Positions 27,003-35,749 of a stretch of 43,182 nt of DNA are shown in pieces (position 1 is the stretch's first letter; every line of letters starts with the position of its first letter). The notes below the pieces were generated by a model, which searched no databases, was not told where the DNA came from, and worked only from the letters and a program-made list of their open reading frames with translations. The position numbers and the translations under genes are program-made. This DNA is from Neisseriales bacterium (GTDB lineage: Bacteria > Pseudomonadota > Gammaproteobacteria > Burkholderiales > UBA11063): positions 1 through 43,182 of the forward strand of contig SSGY01000083.1 in assembly GCA_008017145.1 (NCBI GenBank), given 5' to 3'.

Positions 27003-27103
27003 ATAACCCTCCATAAAATTTCATTTGCAAGATTTCCTTACACAAAATAATGCTTTATTATGTGTATTTATAGAAACATCACCACACATTTTAGCATAAA
27101 TGA

Positions 27104-27148
27104 TATCTATAAGTAGTCTATTTATAATAAGCCTATCTATAAGAAGTC
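27104..27148. promoter_or_regulatory. Three tandem 15-bp repeats, probable operator
   Basis: Units TATCTATAAGTAGTC, TATTTATAATAAGCC and TATCTATAAGAAGTC abut exactly in the gap between traT and the XRE gene. Likely binding array for the XRE regulator. Confidence 0.55.
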
Positions 27149-27182
27149 GCTTTTTAAGTATATTATGGAATAAAATCGCAAC

Positions 27183-27404
27183 ATGAATGATTATGAAAAA
27201 ACTCTTGAAACGCTCGCCAAAAACATCAGGAAACGGCGCGCAGAATTGAAAATAAGTCAAGATGAATTAGCCTACCTTGCTGGCGTTCATCGTGCTTATA
27301 TTGGAAGTGTTGAAAGAGCAGAAAAAAATATAACGATAGGATCAATTTATAAAATTGCCAAAGCGTTAAATATCACAATAAATGAGCTGATAGCTAATAA
27401 TTAA
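27183..27404 (+). CDS. XRE-family regulator, C-protein-like
   Basis: 73-residue single-domain helix-turn-helix protein (SQDELAYLAGVHRAYIGSVERAEKN, then IYKIAKALNITINEL), a close paralogue of 8718-8945. No strong ribosome-binding site is visible before ATG 27183. It starts 35 nt after three tandem 15-bp repeats and is divergent from traT. Probably autoregulates and controls traT; no restriction-modification genes are present. Confidence 0.75.
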   Translation: MNDYEKTLETLAKNIRKRRAELKISQDELAYLAGVHRAYIGSVERAEKNITIGSIYKIAKALNITINELIANN

Positions 27405-27546
27405 TCACCTAATTCAATATAATACGTTTAAAGCAATTATATGGGAGTTATCTTTGTTTATAATGATAATGCCCACGGATTTTACTTCATAGGCATTATA
27501 TGTAATTATATACCACAGTTAAGAAATAACAAATAAGGAAAATGTT

Positions 27547-28659
27547 GTGAATGAAAAGCTATTAATAAAAGCCTTTGAAAATAACTACAAGTTTCTAATG
27601 TCTACTTGGGATTTTGATTGTTCTAACATACATAAAAGTCTAGCTAGAAAACATAAAAGTTATGTACCAGATTTTATAAATTGTGCAATAGCGTTTGATT
27701 CATTTATCAATAAAATAACTCCATTAAATCAGGGTATTCATTATACAATTTACGAAAGCCATGAATTATTAAGCGACCTTACCAATTTATCTCAAGCTCT
27801 CCAGACCAAATATCAAGAGATTAAAAATAATTTCACCTGCGGAATCGACAACTCAGATTATTGTAGTAAAATGCATTTGCAACATGCATATAAAGATAAC
27901 ATGTTCCGTCATCATGGGATATATCATTTTCATTTTGCAAAACAACAAAATGGACGAACAAATGAGTTATTATTTGTAAAAATTCAAGATAAAAATATCT
28001 ATATGATTACAATTAAGGATCATAAATATTTTTATGATCTTGAGGTATTTGATATTATCAATAATAATTGGCCACACTTATTGCCAAAAATACCAGGTAT
28101 TGTAACTTCAGCGCGCCCAGATTCAACGCCAGATGAAATAAAAATGATTGCAGACCAAAATGCTATATTTCAAGAGTCTCGTAATCCAAGCAAATTAAAA
28201 TCATTGCTAGATAATGATATCAATCCAATCTTCTTAATGTTAAACGATGGTTCATGTACACTCAGCCATGGTGGAGTAAATACATTAGGATTTGAGATTT
28301 CATTAACAATGGCATTTTTAAGGCGGAAAAAGTATATATACACTCTTAACAAGAAATTAAACTGCTTAATTAAGTTTAATGAATACTATCAACCAATAAA
28401 TTTAGCGATATTTGATATAGAAAATTATGCAATACATTTATCTAACTCCAATGGTCAGCATTGCTTTATTTTTTCAGTATCAACAGCATATATAAGTAAT
28501 GATTATTTACTAAAAAAATTCCCCGTATTAAATCAATTGAATAATGACAGCGTTATTTATATAAACGACATGCAGAAATGTGTAAAGTCAAATCCATTTA
28601 AGAAAGGGTATTCAATTGTCATATTAAATCAATTCGCAGACCATGTTCAGTTTATATAG
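27547..28659 (+). CDS. Unrecognised 370-aa cargo protein with a His-rich motif
   Basis: No family assigned. The central segment has RHHGIYHFHFAKQ, then RTNELLFVKIQDKNIYMITIKDH, a strand-rich arrangement with several conserved-looking His residues that could be an active site. The C-terminal half contains LSHGGVNTLGFEISLTMAF. The ATG at 27550 is in frame behind the listed GTG at 27547 and AAGGAAAATGTT lies upstream, so either start may be used. Soluble, AT-rich, alone on its strand in slot B. A toxin or defence enzyme is possible, with low certainty. Confidence 0.6.
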   Translation: MNEKLLIKAFENNYKFLMSTWDFDCSNIHKSLARKHKSYVPDFINCAIAFDSFINKITPLNQGIHYTIYESHELLSDLTNLSQALQTKYQEIKNNFTCGIDNSDYCSKMHLQHAYKDNMFRHHGIYHFHFAKQQNGRTNELLFVKIQDKNIYMITIKDHKYFYDLEVFDIINNNWPHLLPKIPGIVTSARPDSTPDEIKMIADQNAIFQESRNPSKLKSLLDNDINPIFLMLNDGSCTLSHGGVNTLGFEISLTMAFLRRKKYIYTLNKKLNCLIKFNEYYQPINLAIFDIENYAIHLSNSNGQHCFIFSVSTAYISNDYLLKKFPVLNQLNNDSVIYINDMQKCVKSNPFKKGYSIVILNQFADHVQFI

Positions 28660-28916
28660 TGATAAATTGTGCGTAAACATAAGCTACATAATAACGTTGT
28701 TGGGTTAAACTGTAATAGACATTTTAATGAGTTGACTGTAAGCTGATTTGGACAAAAACTTTAGTGTTTCACTTCAAGAGCTATCTCTTTTTTTATTATA
28801 TAGTTCTAAATCAATGGATAAATCAAAATCGCCAATTAAATTTGCTAAAATTTTTTGCTATACCATATGCTGCACTATAATATAGCAGAAGATTAGATCA
28901 TTATCCTCAGTTAAAA

Positions 28917-29387
28917 CTACATCGGAAATATTTTATATTTGTGTGGGTTATAACTAATTAAATACATTTTGTTCTTTTGGGCAATTAAGAAATTCATAAC
29001 ACAAAAAACGCTGGTCAATGTTATACACATAACGATATCATTCAATGTGCTTAAAAAATACAAATTAAATGGATTTCTTAATATAAAGAAACTAAAAAAA
29101 ATTGAAATATTAAATACAAATACCATAATGAACGCAGCTATATATGTGCTATGAAGCAATCTAAATCTTAAATTTCTCCGCTCATATGTAAAAGAGTATT
29201 TGTACTCATAAAAAAGAGAAAGACAAATTACATACAAAATTATCATTACTATATACATGTATTTTTGAATTTCTAGGACTGTGGTCTGATAATAATTGCT
29301 GATACTCAGTAATGTACTATTTAGTATAATCATCACCAAAATCAACCATGAACTAGTGGTTCTATTAATGTATGCTATTATTCTCAT
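28917..29387 (-). CDS. Four-helix membrane protein coupled to the repressor
   Basis: 156 residues with four hydrophobic segments (SSWLILVMIILNSTLLSI, YIVMIILYVICLSLF, TYIAAFIMVFVFNISIFF, IVMCITLTSVFCVMNFLI). Its ATG directly follows the repressor stop (TAAATG), so expression is tied to the repressor. A membrane protein made with the repressor could give superinfection exclusion; this is inferred. Confidence 0.6.
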   Translation of the reverse strand: MRIIAYINRTTSSWLILVMIILNSTLLSISNYYQTTVLEIQKYMYIVMIILYVICLSLFYEYKYSFTYERRNLRFRLLHSTYIAAFIMVFVFNISIFFSFFILRNPFNLYFLSTLNDIVMCITLTSVFCVMNFLIAQKNKMYLISYNPHKYKIFPM

Positions 29388-30008
29388 TTATTTGGACTCA
29401 ACACTGATTGTATATACTAGTCTAGACAAAACATTTACCTTACTTAAATCATTAATTGTCGCATAAATTTCAGGAATATCTGTGGTATAACCTGAAATAG
29501 AGGTGTTAAATTTACGCAAAATTAAATGTCCTAAATATTCAATTAAATATATTTTATCATTAATTAACTCTAATTGAGAAAAATCAAATATTAATATATG
29601 AGACTTATCAATACTTTTTGTAAGAGGCTCTCTATCTATTTTGATACTGGAGTGAATGGCAAATAAATCATCATACTTTGTGTTCTGTACTAAAACCGCT
29701 TTAGCAATGCTGAAATAAGCATTATCAAATTGAAGGGTATAATTATCATCATTTATTTTCATAAAAGGTATTTTTATACTCTCGTCTTTAATACGTGTAA
29801 AATATCCTCTTTCTAGTTTTAGTTTATCTTCAAGCTCAAAAGCCAGTCTCTTGGTAAATTTCCTCTTACCACTCAACATGTTAGATAAATTAGATGTATC
29901 TAGCGAATATTTTTTGGCAAATTCTGATGGTGATGAGAAATGCTTATTGATATATTCTTTTAAATTTTCGATCATTGTTTGTTGATCTAATATTAAATTC
30001 ATATTCAT
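29388..30008 (-). CDS. CI-like repressor, element 2
   Basis: 206 residues. The N-terminal helix-turn-helix is SPSEFAKKYSLDTSNLSNMLSGKRKFT. The C-terminal part has the strand pattern of an S24-type dimerisation domain but lacks a clear Ser/Lys active site, so it may not self-cleave. It is unrelated in length and sequence to the element 1 repressor, suggesting different immunity. The start may also be Met12, as no binding site decides it. It is divergent from xis-int. Confidence 0.65.
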   Translation of the reverse strand: MNMNLILDQQTMIENLKEYINKHFSSPSEFAKKYSLDTSNLSNMLSGKRKFTKRLAFELEDKLKLERGYFTRIKDESIKIPFMKINDDNYTLQFDNAYFSIAKAVLVQNTKYDDLFAIHSSIKIDREPLTKSIDKSHILIFDFSQLELINDKIYLIEYLGHLILRKFNTSISGYTTDIPEIYATINDLSKVNVLSRLVYTISVESK

Positions 30009-30209
30009 AGATTAATTTACTTGACAAATAGTCAATTCCTATAATAATATATTGCATGTCAATATTATGTCAATATAGATACATATAATAGACACAAGAA
30101 ATAGCAAATAACTTCAATAGATTTATTCAAAAAATAATTTTAGCATAATTAGGAAGTTTTTTTTATATTTTGAATATATTTTGACAACAAAAATCTAGAA
30201 TAGTACTGA
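30009..30209. promoter_or_regulatory. Operator/promoter gap, element 2 repressor to xis
   Basis: Contains TTGACAAATAGTCAA (an inverted TTGAC), two direct ATGTCAATAT units nearby and a second TTGACA about 30 nt before ATG 30210. Probable repressor sites and the xis-int promoter. Confidence 0.45.
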
Positions 30210-30635
30210 ATGAAAAATAAAATAAAAATTATTAATGTTGTAAAGTTCATTAAACTTAGTAAGTTTATTCAGCTGAATGGTGCAACAGAATACAAAATAA
30301 AAAAAATTAAACCACAAAATGATGAACAAGACCTAATCCTAATTACAGCCCCTGATGGTAATTTATTTGTCAATTTACGCGCTTACCATAATTGGTGCGT
30401 GATGAATCAACATGAGATTCAAATTGAATTTGTTCCAGCTGGCATAACATTTATTTCAGCCAATTTATATGCAGAACTTACTGGATACACAGTGAAAGCA
30501 ATCGAACGTAAATTTGAGGATAAAATATGGGAACCGTCTATTTTATTCAGATCCCCAGATGGTGAACTCTTAATTAACGTCAGTAAAGTTGAATCATGGA
30601 TCATTAGTAAGTATATAAATGGAGGAAGACGATGA
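30210..30635 (+). CDS. Excisionase-like protein, element 2
   Basis: 141 residues, with a C-terminal winged-helix excisionase-like part (ITFISANLYAELTGYTVKAI, then LLINVSKVESWI) and a similar, weaker first half (LSKFIQLNGATEYKIKK, LFVNLRAYHNWC), which suggests an internal duplication. The stop overlaps the integrase ATG by 4 nt. It is twice the length of the element 1 protein in the same place. Confidence 0.6.
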   Translation: MKNKIKIINVVKFIKLSKFIQLNGATEYKIKKIKPQNDEQDLILITAPDGNLFVNLRAYHNWCVMNQHEIQIEFVPAGITFISANLYAELTGYTVKAIERKFEDKIWEPSILFRSPDGELLINVSKVESWIISKYINGGRR

Positions 30636-31888
30636 GTAAGAAAAAGAAAGAGAAAGAGTTTTCAGGGTTTGAGAAACGTGGTGATGGAACGCGAGTTTCT
30701 GTTTATGGCAAGGGTGACCAAAAAAAGGTTTCTTTTAAACAAGATATTACATCAAATGAATTACTTGGCTCTATACATGCAGCTAAAACTATCATCGAAG
30801 GGTTATGGCGACAAGACTTAATTAATAAAGAAGATATTAACATTGAAATGTTTCAATTACTTATGCAGGGTCAAGGTATAATATTCAAGAGTAACCAGCA
30901 AAAAGTAAAAGATACTCCCCTTATAAAGGGCTTATTAAATAATAAGCTTGATGAATATTTTAAGATGATTGATAACATAAGCTATAACGACAATAAGATA
31001 AAGCAATCAACATATAAATCATATAAAAACTACATAAACAATACCTTAATTCCTACTTTTGGAGATCATAAATTAAACGAACTCAATAAACTAATGCTTA
31101 TTGAATGGGTTAACACATTAAAAATCACATTCAAGTACTTTAGGAATTTAATTATTCCCTTAAAGTCAGTCTATTCTGATGCTTATGCACTTAGAGTAAT
31201 TGGAAAAGAAGATAATATCTTTGATGATAATTACATCATTGAATATGCCGCAAGAATATTACCTAGCGGTGAAGGAAAACCAGAACCTTTTACTGAGAAT
31301 GAAATTTACATATTTTATAATCAAGAAAAGTCTTACTTGAAAAATTTATTAATTTTTGGAATATATACGGGGCTAAGGGTAGGAGAACTAATTAATTTAA
31401 AAATCTCAGATATATCCCTAAAAAATGGATTTATCTCAGTAAATAGTCAATTCTCAAGTGGAGAGGAAATGGCACCAAAAACAAAGAACGGGATAAGGAA
31501 AGTAACAATTTTAACCCGTGCTGGTACTGCTATCCTGGAACAACTTGAGCTATGTAGACTTTGCAATCAAACTGAATATTTATTTTTTAATCCCAATACA
31601 TGGAAGAGATGGAGTAGTAGTACAAAATTAAATAAACACCTCAAGAAATATTATGAAAGAATTAATTCATTATTAGATTATGATGCACCTAAAATCAAAT
31701 ATCGTGGTTTTCATCAATGCCGCCATACCTATGCATCAATGCTAGTTGCGACAGAGAACCTGTGGTGGGTAGCAAGCCAGATGGGACATGAAACAATTGA
31801 GTTATTAATTAATGTATATGGAGATTGGATACCAAATGATAAATTAAACAACCAATATCAATTTCGAAACTCAGACCTTATTAAATAA
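30632..31888 (+). CDS. Tyrosine recombinase (integrase), element 2
   Basis: 418 residues. The catalytic set is Arg249 (TGLRVGE), Lys283, His361-x-x-Arg364 (FHQCRHTYAS), His386 (MGHE) and Tyr396 (NVYGDW). The N-terminus is Lys-rich with an arm-binding-like region, and the core-binding domain lies at about 105-205. It is only distantly similar to the element 1 integrase, yet both genes end about 100 nt from the same tRNA-derived core. Confidence 0.9.
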   Translation: MSKKKKEKEFSGFEKRGDGTRVSVYGKGDQKKVSFKQDITSNELLGSIHAAKTIIEGLWRQDLINKEDINIEMFQLLMQGQGIIFKSNQQKVKDTPLIKGLLNNKLDEYFKMIDNISYNDNKIKQSTYKSYKNYINNTLIPTFGDHKLNELNKLMLIEWVNTLKITFKYFRNLIIPLKSVYSDAYALRVIGKEDNIFDDNYIIEYAARILPSGEGKPEPFTENEIYIFYNQEKSYLKNLLIFGIYTGLRVGELINLKISDISLKNGFISVNSQFSSGEEMAPKTKNGIRKVTILTRAGTAILEQLELCRLCNQTEYLFFNPNTWKRWSSSTKLNKHLKKYYERINSLLDYDAPKIKYRGFHQCRHTYASMLVATENLWWVASQMGHETIELLINVYGDWIPNDKLNNQYQFRNSDLIK

Positions 31889-31985
31889 TTAACAAATGGA
31901 GTGAAATAGTAAATTTACACCCACGGCACGTACCAACTTAGAGGAAAATTAAAATAATTAAACTAAATCAGTGGGAGATTAAAAA

Positions 31986-32012
31986 TTCGAGTCTCTTCTT
32001 CCGCACCATCTA
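31986..32012 (+). other. att core, right end of element 2
   Basis: 27 bp identical to 16702-16728, again carrying T-loop, acceptor strand and CCA of a tRNA, while the left flank lacks a matching T-stem. The similarity continues for a few bases to the right. It marks the junction with chromosome. From 32013 to 32368 I see no gene; only AT-rich sequence. Confidence 0.8.
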
Positions 32013-32368
32013 CACTTATACCCATAAAAAAAATCAACACACCAATTTAATTAAGTCTTTATATATTACCTGAGTAAGAACTAAAGTTTTTATGATTAAA
32101 TATTTTATCATATTAATTTCATATAAATTTTCCCACAAAAAAATAACCTCAAAAGCTTAATTTGCCGCAAAAAGCAAAAATATTGCCAAGACCTTAAAAA
32201 TCAACCAACAGAATTACCCTCTTTAAGACAAAATCTGACAAAAAAATAAAGATAAGAGTTTAGATACCAGAAATAATATCTCCAAATCATCTCCTAAACC
32301 GATAATAAGTGCTACAACTCGGAAACAGTTGATCCCATAGTTAGAATATATTCAATTTACATCTTAAC

Positions 32369-32397
32369 TTGACAATTGTTTCCTAGTAAACTATAAT
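32369..32397 (+). promoter_or_regulatory. Consensus promoter of the marR gene
   Basis: TTGACA (32369-32374), exactly 17 nt, and TATAAT (32392-32397), 21 nt before ATG 32419. The spacer contains TTGTTTCC...AGTAAAC, a partial palindrome that could bind MarR. Confidence 0.75.
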
Positions 32398-32418
32398 TCA
32401 TGCTAGAAAGGGTTAAAA

Positions 32419-32883
32419 ATGATGGTAAACAAAAAACCAAGCGAGCTTAAATCACATATTGGCTATAGGCTAAGAGCCGTTTCAAATGCAGTTTCACATT
32501 CATTTGCAAGAAAGCTAATAACAAGTGAAGTCACTGTTGCTGAATGGGTGATACTTAGAGAAATGTATGACAAGAGTGAAATTATTTCATCAAGTATGAT
32601 TGCTGAACTTACTGGGCTTACACGTGGCGCAGTGTCAAAGCTTGTAGATCGCCTAGTTCGCAAAAATCTGATTATTCGTACTGAATCAACAGCAGATCGA
32701 AGATTTCTTCGAATAGAGTTGTCCTCAAAAGCAAAAGAACTAGTTCCAGCTCTTGCTGCTATTGCAGATGAAAATGATGAAGCTTTCTTTTCTTCATTAA
32801 GTAAAAAAGAACAAAAAATTCTTATGGATATTTTAATTAAACTTTCTGAAATTCACCAACTCAACACCAGTCCAATTCAATAA
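32419..32883 (+). CDS. MarR-family transcriptional regulator
   Basis: 154 residues with the MarR winged helix: VTVAEWVILREMYD, MIAELTGLTRGAVSKLVDRLVRKNLI, then the wing TESTADRRFLRIELSSKAKEL. AAAGGG precedes the ATG. Such proteins repress their own operon and release DNA on binding small aromatic or oxidising ligands. It lies 11 nt before the DUF1398 gene and is probably co-transcribed. Confidence 0.85.
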   Translation: MMVNKKPSELKSHIGYRLRAVSNAVSHSFARKLITSEVTVAEWVILREMYDKSEIISSSMIAELTGLTRGAVSKLVDRLVRKNLIIRTESTADRRFLRIELSSKAKELVPALAAIADENDEAFFSSLSKKEQKILMDILIKLSEIHQLNTSPIQ

Positions 32884-32894
32884 AGGAAATTATT

Positions 32895-33314
32895 ATGAAT
32901 AAAGTAACAGATAAGCTTATTGAAGCACAAAAACAGGCAATGGCAATGCGTCCCGCAATAGGTGGCTTTCCTGTATTGGCAGAGGTTCTACGACAATCAG
33001 GTATAAAACACAATCGCTGGTTATTACCTTCATGCCAATCGATTTACCAAATTGACGATACTTCAGTTGTTCAACAAGGAACACCTCTTATTAGCGGTAC
33101 CCAAGAAATCCCGAGTTTCAATCAAGATAAAGTAATTTCTGCAATTCGGGCTGATCAGCAAGGTCTAACAACATTCCCCGAATTTTTGCAAGCAGTATGG
33201 GATGCTGGCGTGATAAGCTATGATGTTGATTTTATAACACGAACTGTCAGTTATTATGGTATAAATGGCGAAAGTTATATCGAAGATTATCCTGCGATGA
33301 ATGTACAAATATAA
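32895..33314 (+). CDS. DUF1398 (YbcV-like) family protein
   Basis: 139 residues matching DUF1398: RPAIGGFPVLAEVLRQSG, WLLPSCQSIYQ, FPEFLQAVWDAGVISYDVDF, VSYYGINGESYIEDYP. Soluble, function unknown. AAGGAAATTATT lies before the ATG. It is in a likely operon with marR. Confidence 0.8.
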   Translation: MNKVTDKLIEAQKQAMAMRPAIGGFPVLAEVLRQSGIKHNRWLLPSCQSIYQIDDTSVVQQGTPLISGTQEIPSFNQDKVISAIRADQQGLTTFPEFLQAVWDAGVISYDVDFITRTVSYYGINGESYIEDYPAMNVQI

Positions 33315-33383
33315 CATTCATCCTGTTGCTAATAAATGATTAAAAAAAACCGATCATTAATATCTTGCAGAAAGATTCTTTAT

Positions 33384-33895
33384 ATGCGCAAACCTCTATT
33401 TCCAGAAAAAGGTCTACCTCAAAAGGAGACGTATCACATAATTAAAAAACAACTAGAATTAGATGCACAACCTAATTTCAATCTCGCGATATTTGCAACC
33501 AGTGAAATGGACGAATATGCAACTAAGATAATCAATGAAAGTTGGCAATTAATTTTCCAAATGTTACTCAATACCCGAATATTGCTGAGATTAATCTAAA
33601 AGTAGCGCTAATGCTGGCAGAGCTCTGGAATATCAATGAAAATGATTCTCCTTGGGGTTCCAGCATTACTGGATCAAGTGAAGCAATATTTCTAGCACCT
33701 ATAGCAGCAAAAACCAGATTTCAGGAGCAGTCACAAAACCAAAACAAAATTCCCAATATCGTTTTGGAGGCTAATGCGCATACTGCATGGTATAAGGCAG
33801 CTAATTATCAAGGAATCGAGATCAGAGAGGTGCCAGTAAGACATGGGAGATTTTCTGTCGATGCCTCAGATATAAAGTCTTATATAATCAACAAT
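33384..33895 (+). pseudogene. gad: Glutamate decarboxylase remnant (frameshifted, truncated)
   Basis: The two frames together read as the N-terminal third of a GadA/GadB-type PLP-dependent glutamate decarboxylase: NFNLAIFATSEMDEYATKII, then INFPNVTQYP, LMLAELWN, SSITGSSEAIFLAP and EIREVPVRHGRFSVD. A one-base loss at about 33540 moves the frame. The first ~25 residues are missing, and homology stops near 33895, well before the PLP lysine, where the convergent DUF47 gene begins. Non-functional. Confidence 0.8.
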
Positions 33896-33918
33896 GAATA
33901 CTTGACACAACTTAAGCA

Positions 33919-34566
33919 TTACATATCTTTAACTGTAATTTGCATTACCAGATCCGCGATGTTAACGCTGGTATCAATTGCATTTTCGATACTCTTGTAA
34001 ATTTCTTTAAGTTTGAGGATAGTAATCGTATCGTAATTACCAGAGTACATTTCTTTCATGGCATGGCGCAGATCTTCAACTGCGCTATCATCAAACTCAT
34101 CCGTTTTTTGATCATCCGAAGAAATACGTTCATAATTACCATTTTTCAAGGCAATCATGATATCTACCAATACTTTGGTAATATTTTGCAAGGTGGTAGC
34201 GCTACGGATTAGACAATCATCGGCTTTTGTGTCAATGCTATAGATTTTAAGCTTTTGATTGATCTTAACAATTCGCTTAGTTAACTTTAAGAGTAAAACT
34301 GATAACTCTTGGATATCACCACGATCTATTGGCGTAATAAACTGATTACTTAGCTGAACCAATACTCGCTTATTAATCTCAACTGCTTTTTGCCGCTGAG
34401 AACGTAAATCAGATGATAATTGTGCCTCGTGCGCTTTATCGGTAGTGTTGATAATCGCGGTAAAAATATTAGCTGACTCGTGCACATTGGCGGCCGCTTC
34501 AACAAACAAATTAAAAAAAATGTCACCCTTACTCGGAATTATCGTTTTAATAATGCGTCGTAGCAC
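33919..34566 (-). CDS. DUF47/PhoU-like protein
   Basis: 215-residue all-helical protein of the DUF47 (PhoU-like) family: LFVEAAANVHESANIF, FITPIDRGDIQELS, DDSAVEDLRHAMKEMYSG. Usually paired with a PiT-type phosphate transporter, which is absent here. The start is GTG 34566, with GAGGAG 5-6 nt upstream. Confidence 0.8.
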   Translation of the reverse strand: MLRRIIKTIIPSKGDIFFNLFVEAAANVHESANIFTAIINTTDKAHEAQLSSDLRSQRQKAVEINKRVLVQLSNQFITPIDRGDIQELSVLLLKLTKRIVKINQKLKIYSIDTKADDCLIRSATTLQNITKVLVDIMIALKNGNYERISSDDQKTDEFDDSAVEDLRHAMKEMYSGNYDTITILKLKEIYKSIENAIDTSVNIADLVMQITVKDM

Positions 34567-34687
34567 AAAAATCTCCTCATGTTATCTACGGTAGTTATCA
34601 TATCATATATACTGAAACATATTCATTATACTAGGTCGTTGCTAAGCTCCTCACTTACTAACCATAAGCTTCGTCGCTTATCGCCTA

Positions 34688-35743
34688 CTAGTATTTCAAA
34701 TCTGTTCCAGTATAACTTGCTTTTATTTGCTCGATGCAATTTAAGATAGTCCTAGGCAATACCTGTTGCAAACAATTATAATGTCCAAATTTACACGTCC
34801 GTGCAAAGCATGGCGCACATTCAATCTCTATTTTTTGGATAATTGCTTTGTCTGATAATGGCGGAGTAAAGCTTGGTGACGATGAACCATAGATCGCAAT
34901 TACTGGCACATTAACCGCACACGCCACATGCATTAATCCAGAATCATTGCTAACTACCACCTCAGCACAAGCCAACAGGTCAATCACTTCTACCAAATTG
35001 GTTCTGCCACAAAGATTATGAATATCGGACGTAATTGAAGCCTGTTTAACAATATCTTCGGCAAGCTCGGCATCTTTAGCCGAGCCCATTAACCAAATTT
35101 GATAGCCTTGTTGTTGTAATTGACTGGATAGTTTGGCAAAATGAGCGGTAGGCCAACGTTTAGCCAGACCGTACTCTGCCGCAGGAGCTAAACATATAAC
35201 TGGTTTATCTAAAGACAGACCAAGATTTTGCAATACTTTGCTTTGATTAGGTTTATCAATTGCAAACTCAGGATAAGAAATATTTTCAGGTTTATTACCA
35301 TCATTTGCCAACGCGCAGAAACGGTCAATCATGAGTGGTAACGCTTGCTTGTCTAAACGATAAGTCTCGTTAAGCAAACCATAACGCATTTCACCAATAA
35401 ATCCCGTACGGCGTTTAATCCCAGCAAAAAAAGGAATTAATGCGGACTTGAGTGAATTTGGCAGAACAAAACATTGATCGTAACGCTCTTTAGCTAATTG
35501 TCGTCCAAGACGAAAACGTTTAGCTAAACCAAATTCACCATGCTTGAATGGATTAATGAAGACCTGATTGATTTCAGGCATTCGTTTAGCAACATCTTTT
35601 GCCCAGTCATTAACCAAAATATCAATTTGGCAAGCATCGCCACGCTGTTGTTTTAAAATTTTGAGTAGCGTTTGGCTCATCACCATATCACCAACCCACG
35701 AAGGCGCAACTACTAGTATCTTATAAGGCTTAACCGTGTTCAA
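34688..35743 (-). CDS. waaF: LPS heptosyltransferase II
   Basis: 351-residue glycosyltransferase family 9 enzyme that adds the second heptose to the LPS inner core. The N-terminus is ILVVAPSWVGDMVMSQTLLK. Conserved parts include LPNSLKSALIPFFAGIKRRTGF, LAPAAEYGLAKRWP (sugar-nucleotide site), VVSNDSGLMHVACA and YGSSSPSFTPP. Last gene of the wrbA-to-waaF operon, 6 nt after the zinc-ribbon gene. Confidence 0.9.
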   Translation of the reverse strand: MNTVKPYKILVVAPSWVGDMVMSQTLLKILKQQRGDACQIDILVNDWAKDVAKRMPEINQVFINPFKHGEFGLAKRFRLGRQLAKERYDQCFVLPNSLKSALIPFFAGIKRRTGFIGEMRYGLLNETYRLDKQALPLMIDRFCALANDGNKPENISYPEFAIDKPNQSKVLQNLGLSLDKPVICLAPAAEYGLAKRWPTAHFAKLSSQLQQQGYQIWLMGSAKDAELAEDIVKQASITSDIHNLCGRTNLVEVIDLLACAEVVVSNDSGLMHVACAVNVPVIAIYGSSSPSFTPPLSDKAIIQKIEIECAPCFARTCKFGHYNCLQQVLPRTILNCIEQIKASYTGTDLKY

Positions 35744-35749
35744 GATAAG

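Noticed and set aside
27104..27148. CRISPR array
   Set aside because: The three 15-bp units abut without spacers and no cas genes are present; an operator is more likely.
27021..27260. 79-codon minus-strand frame opposite the XRE gene
   Set aside because: Antisense to the conserved helix-turn-helix gene and it covers the tandem operator repeats.
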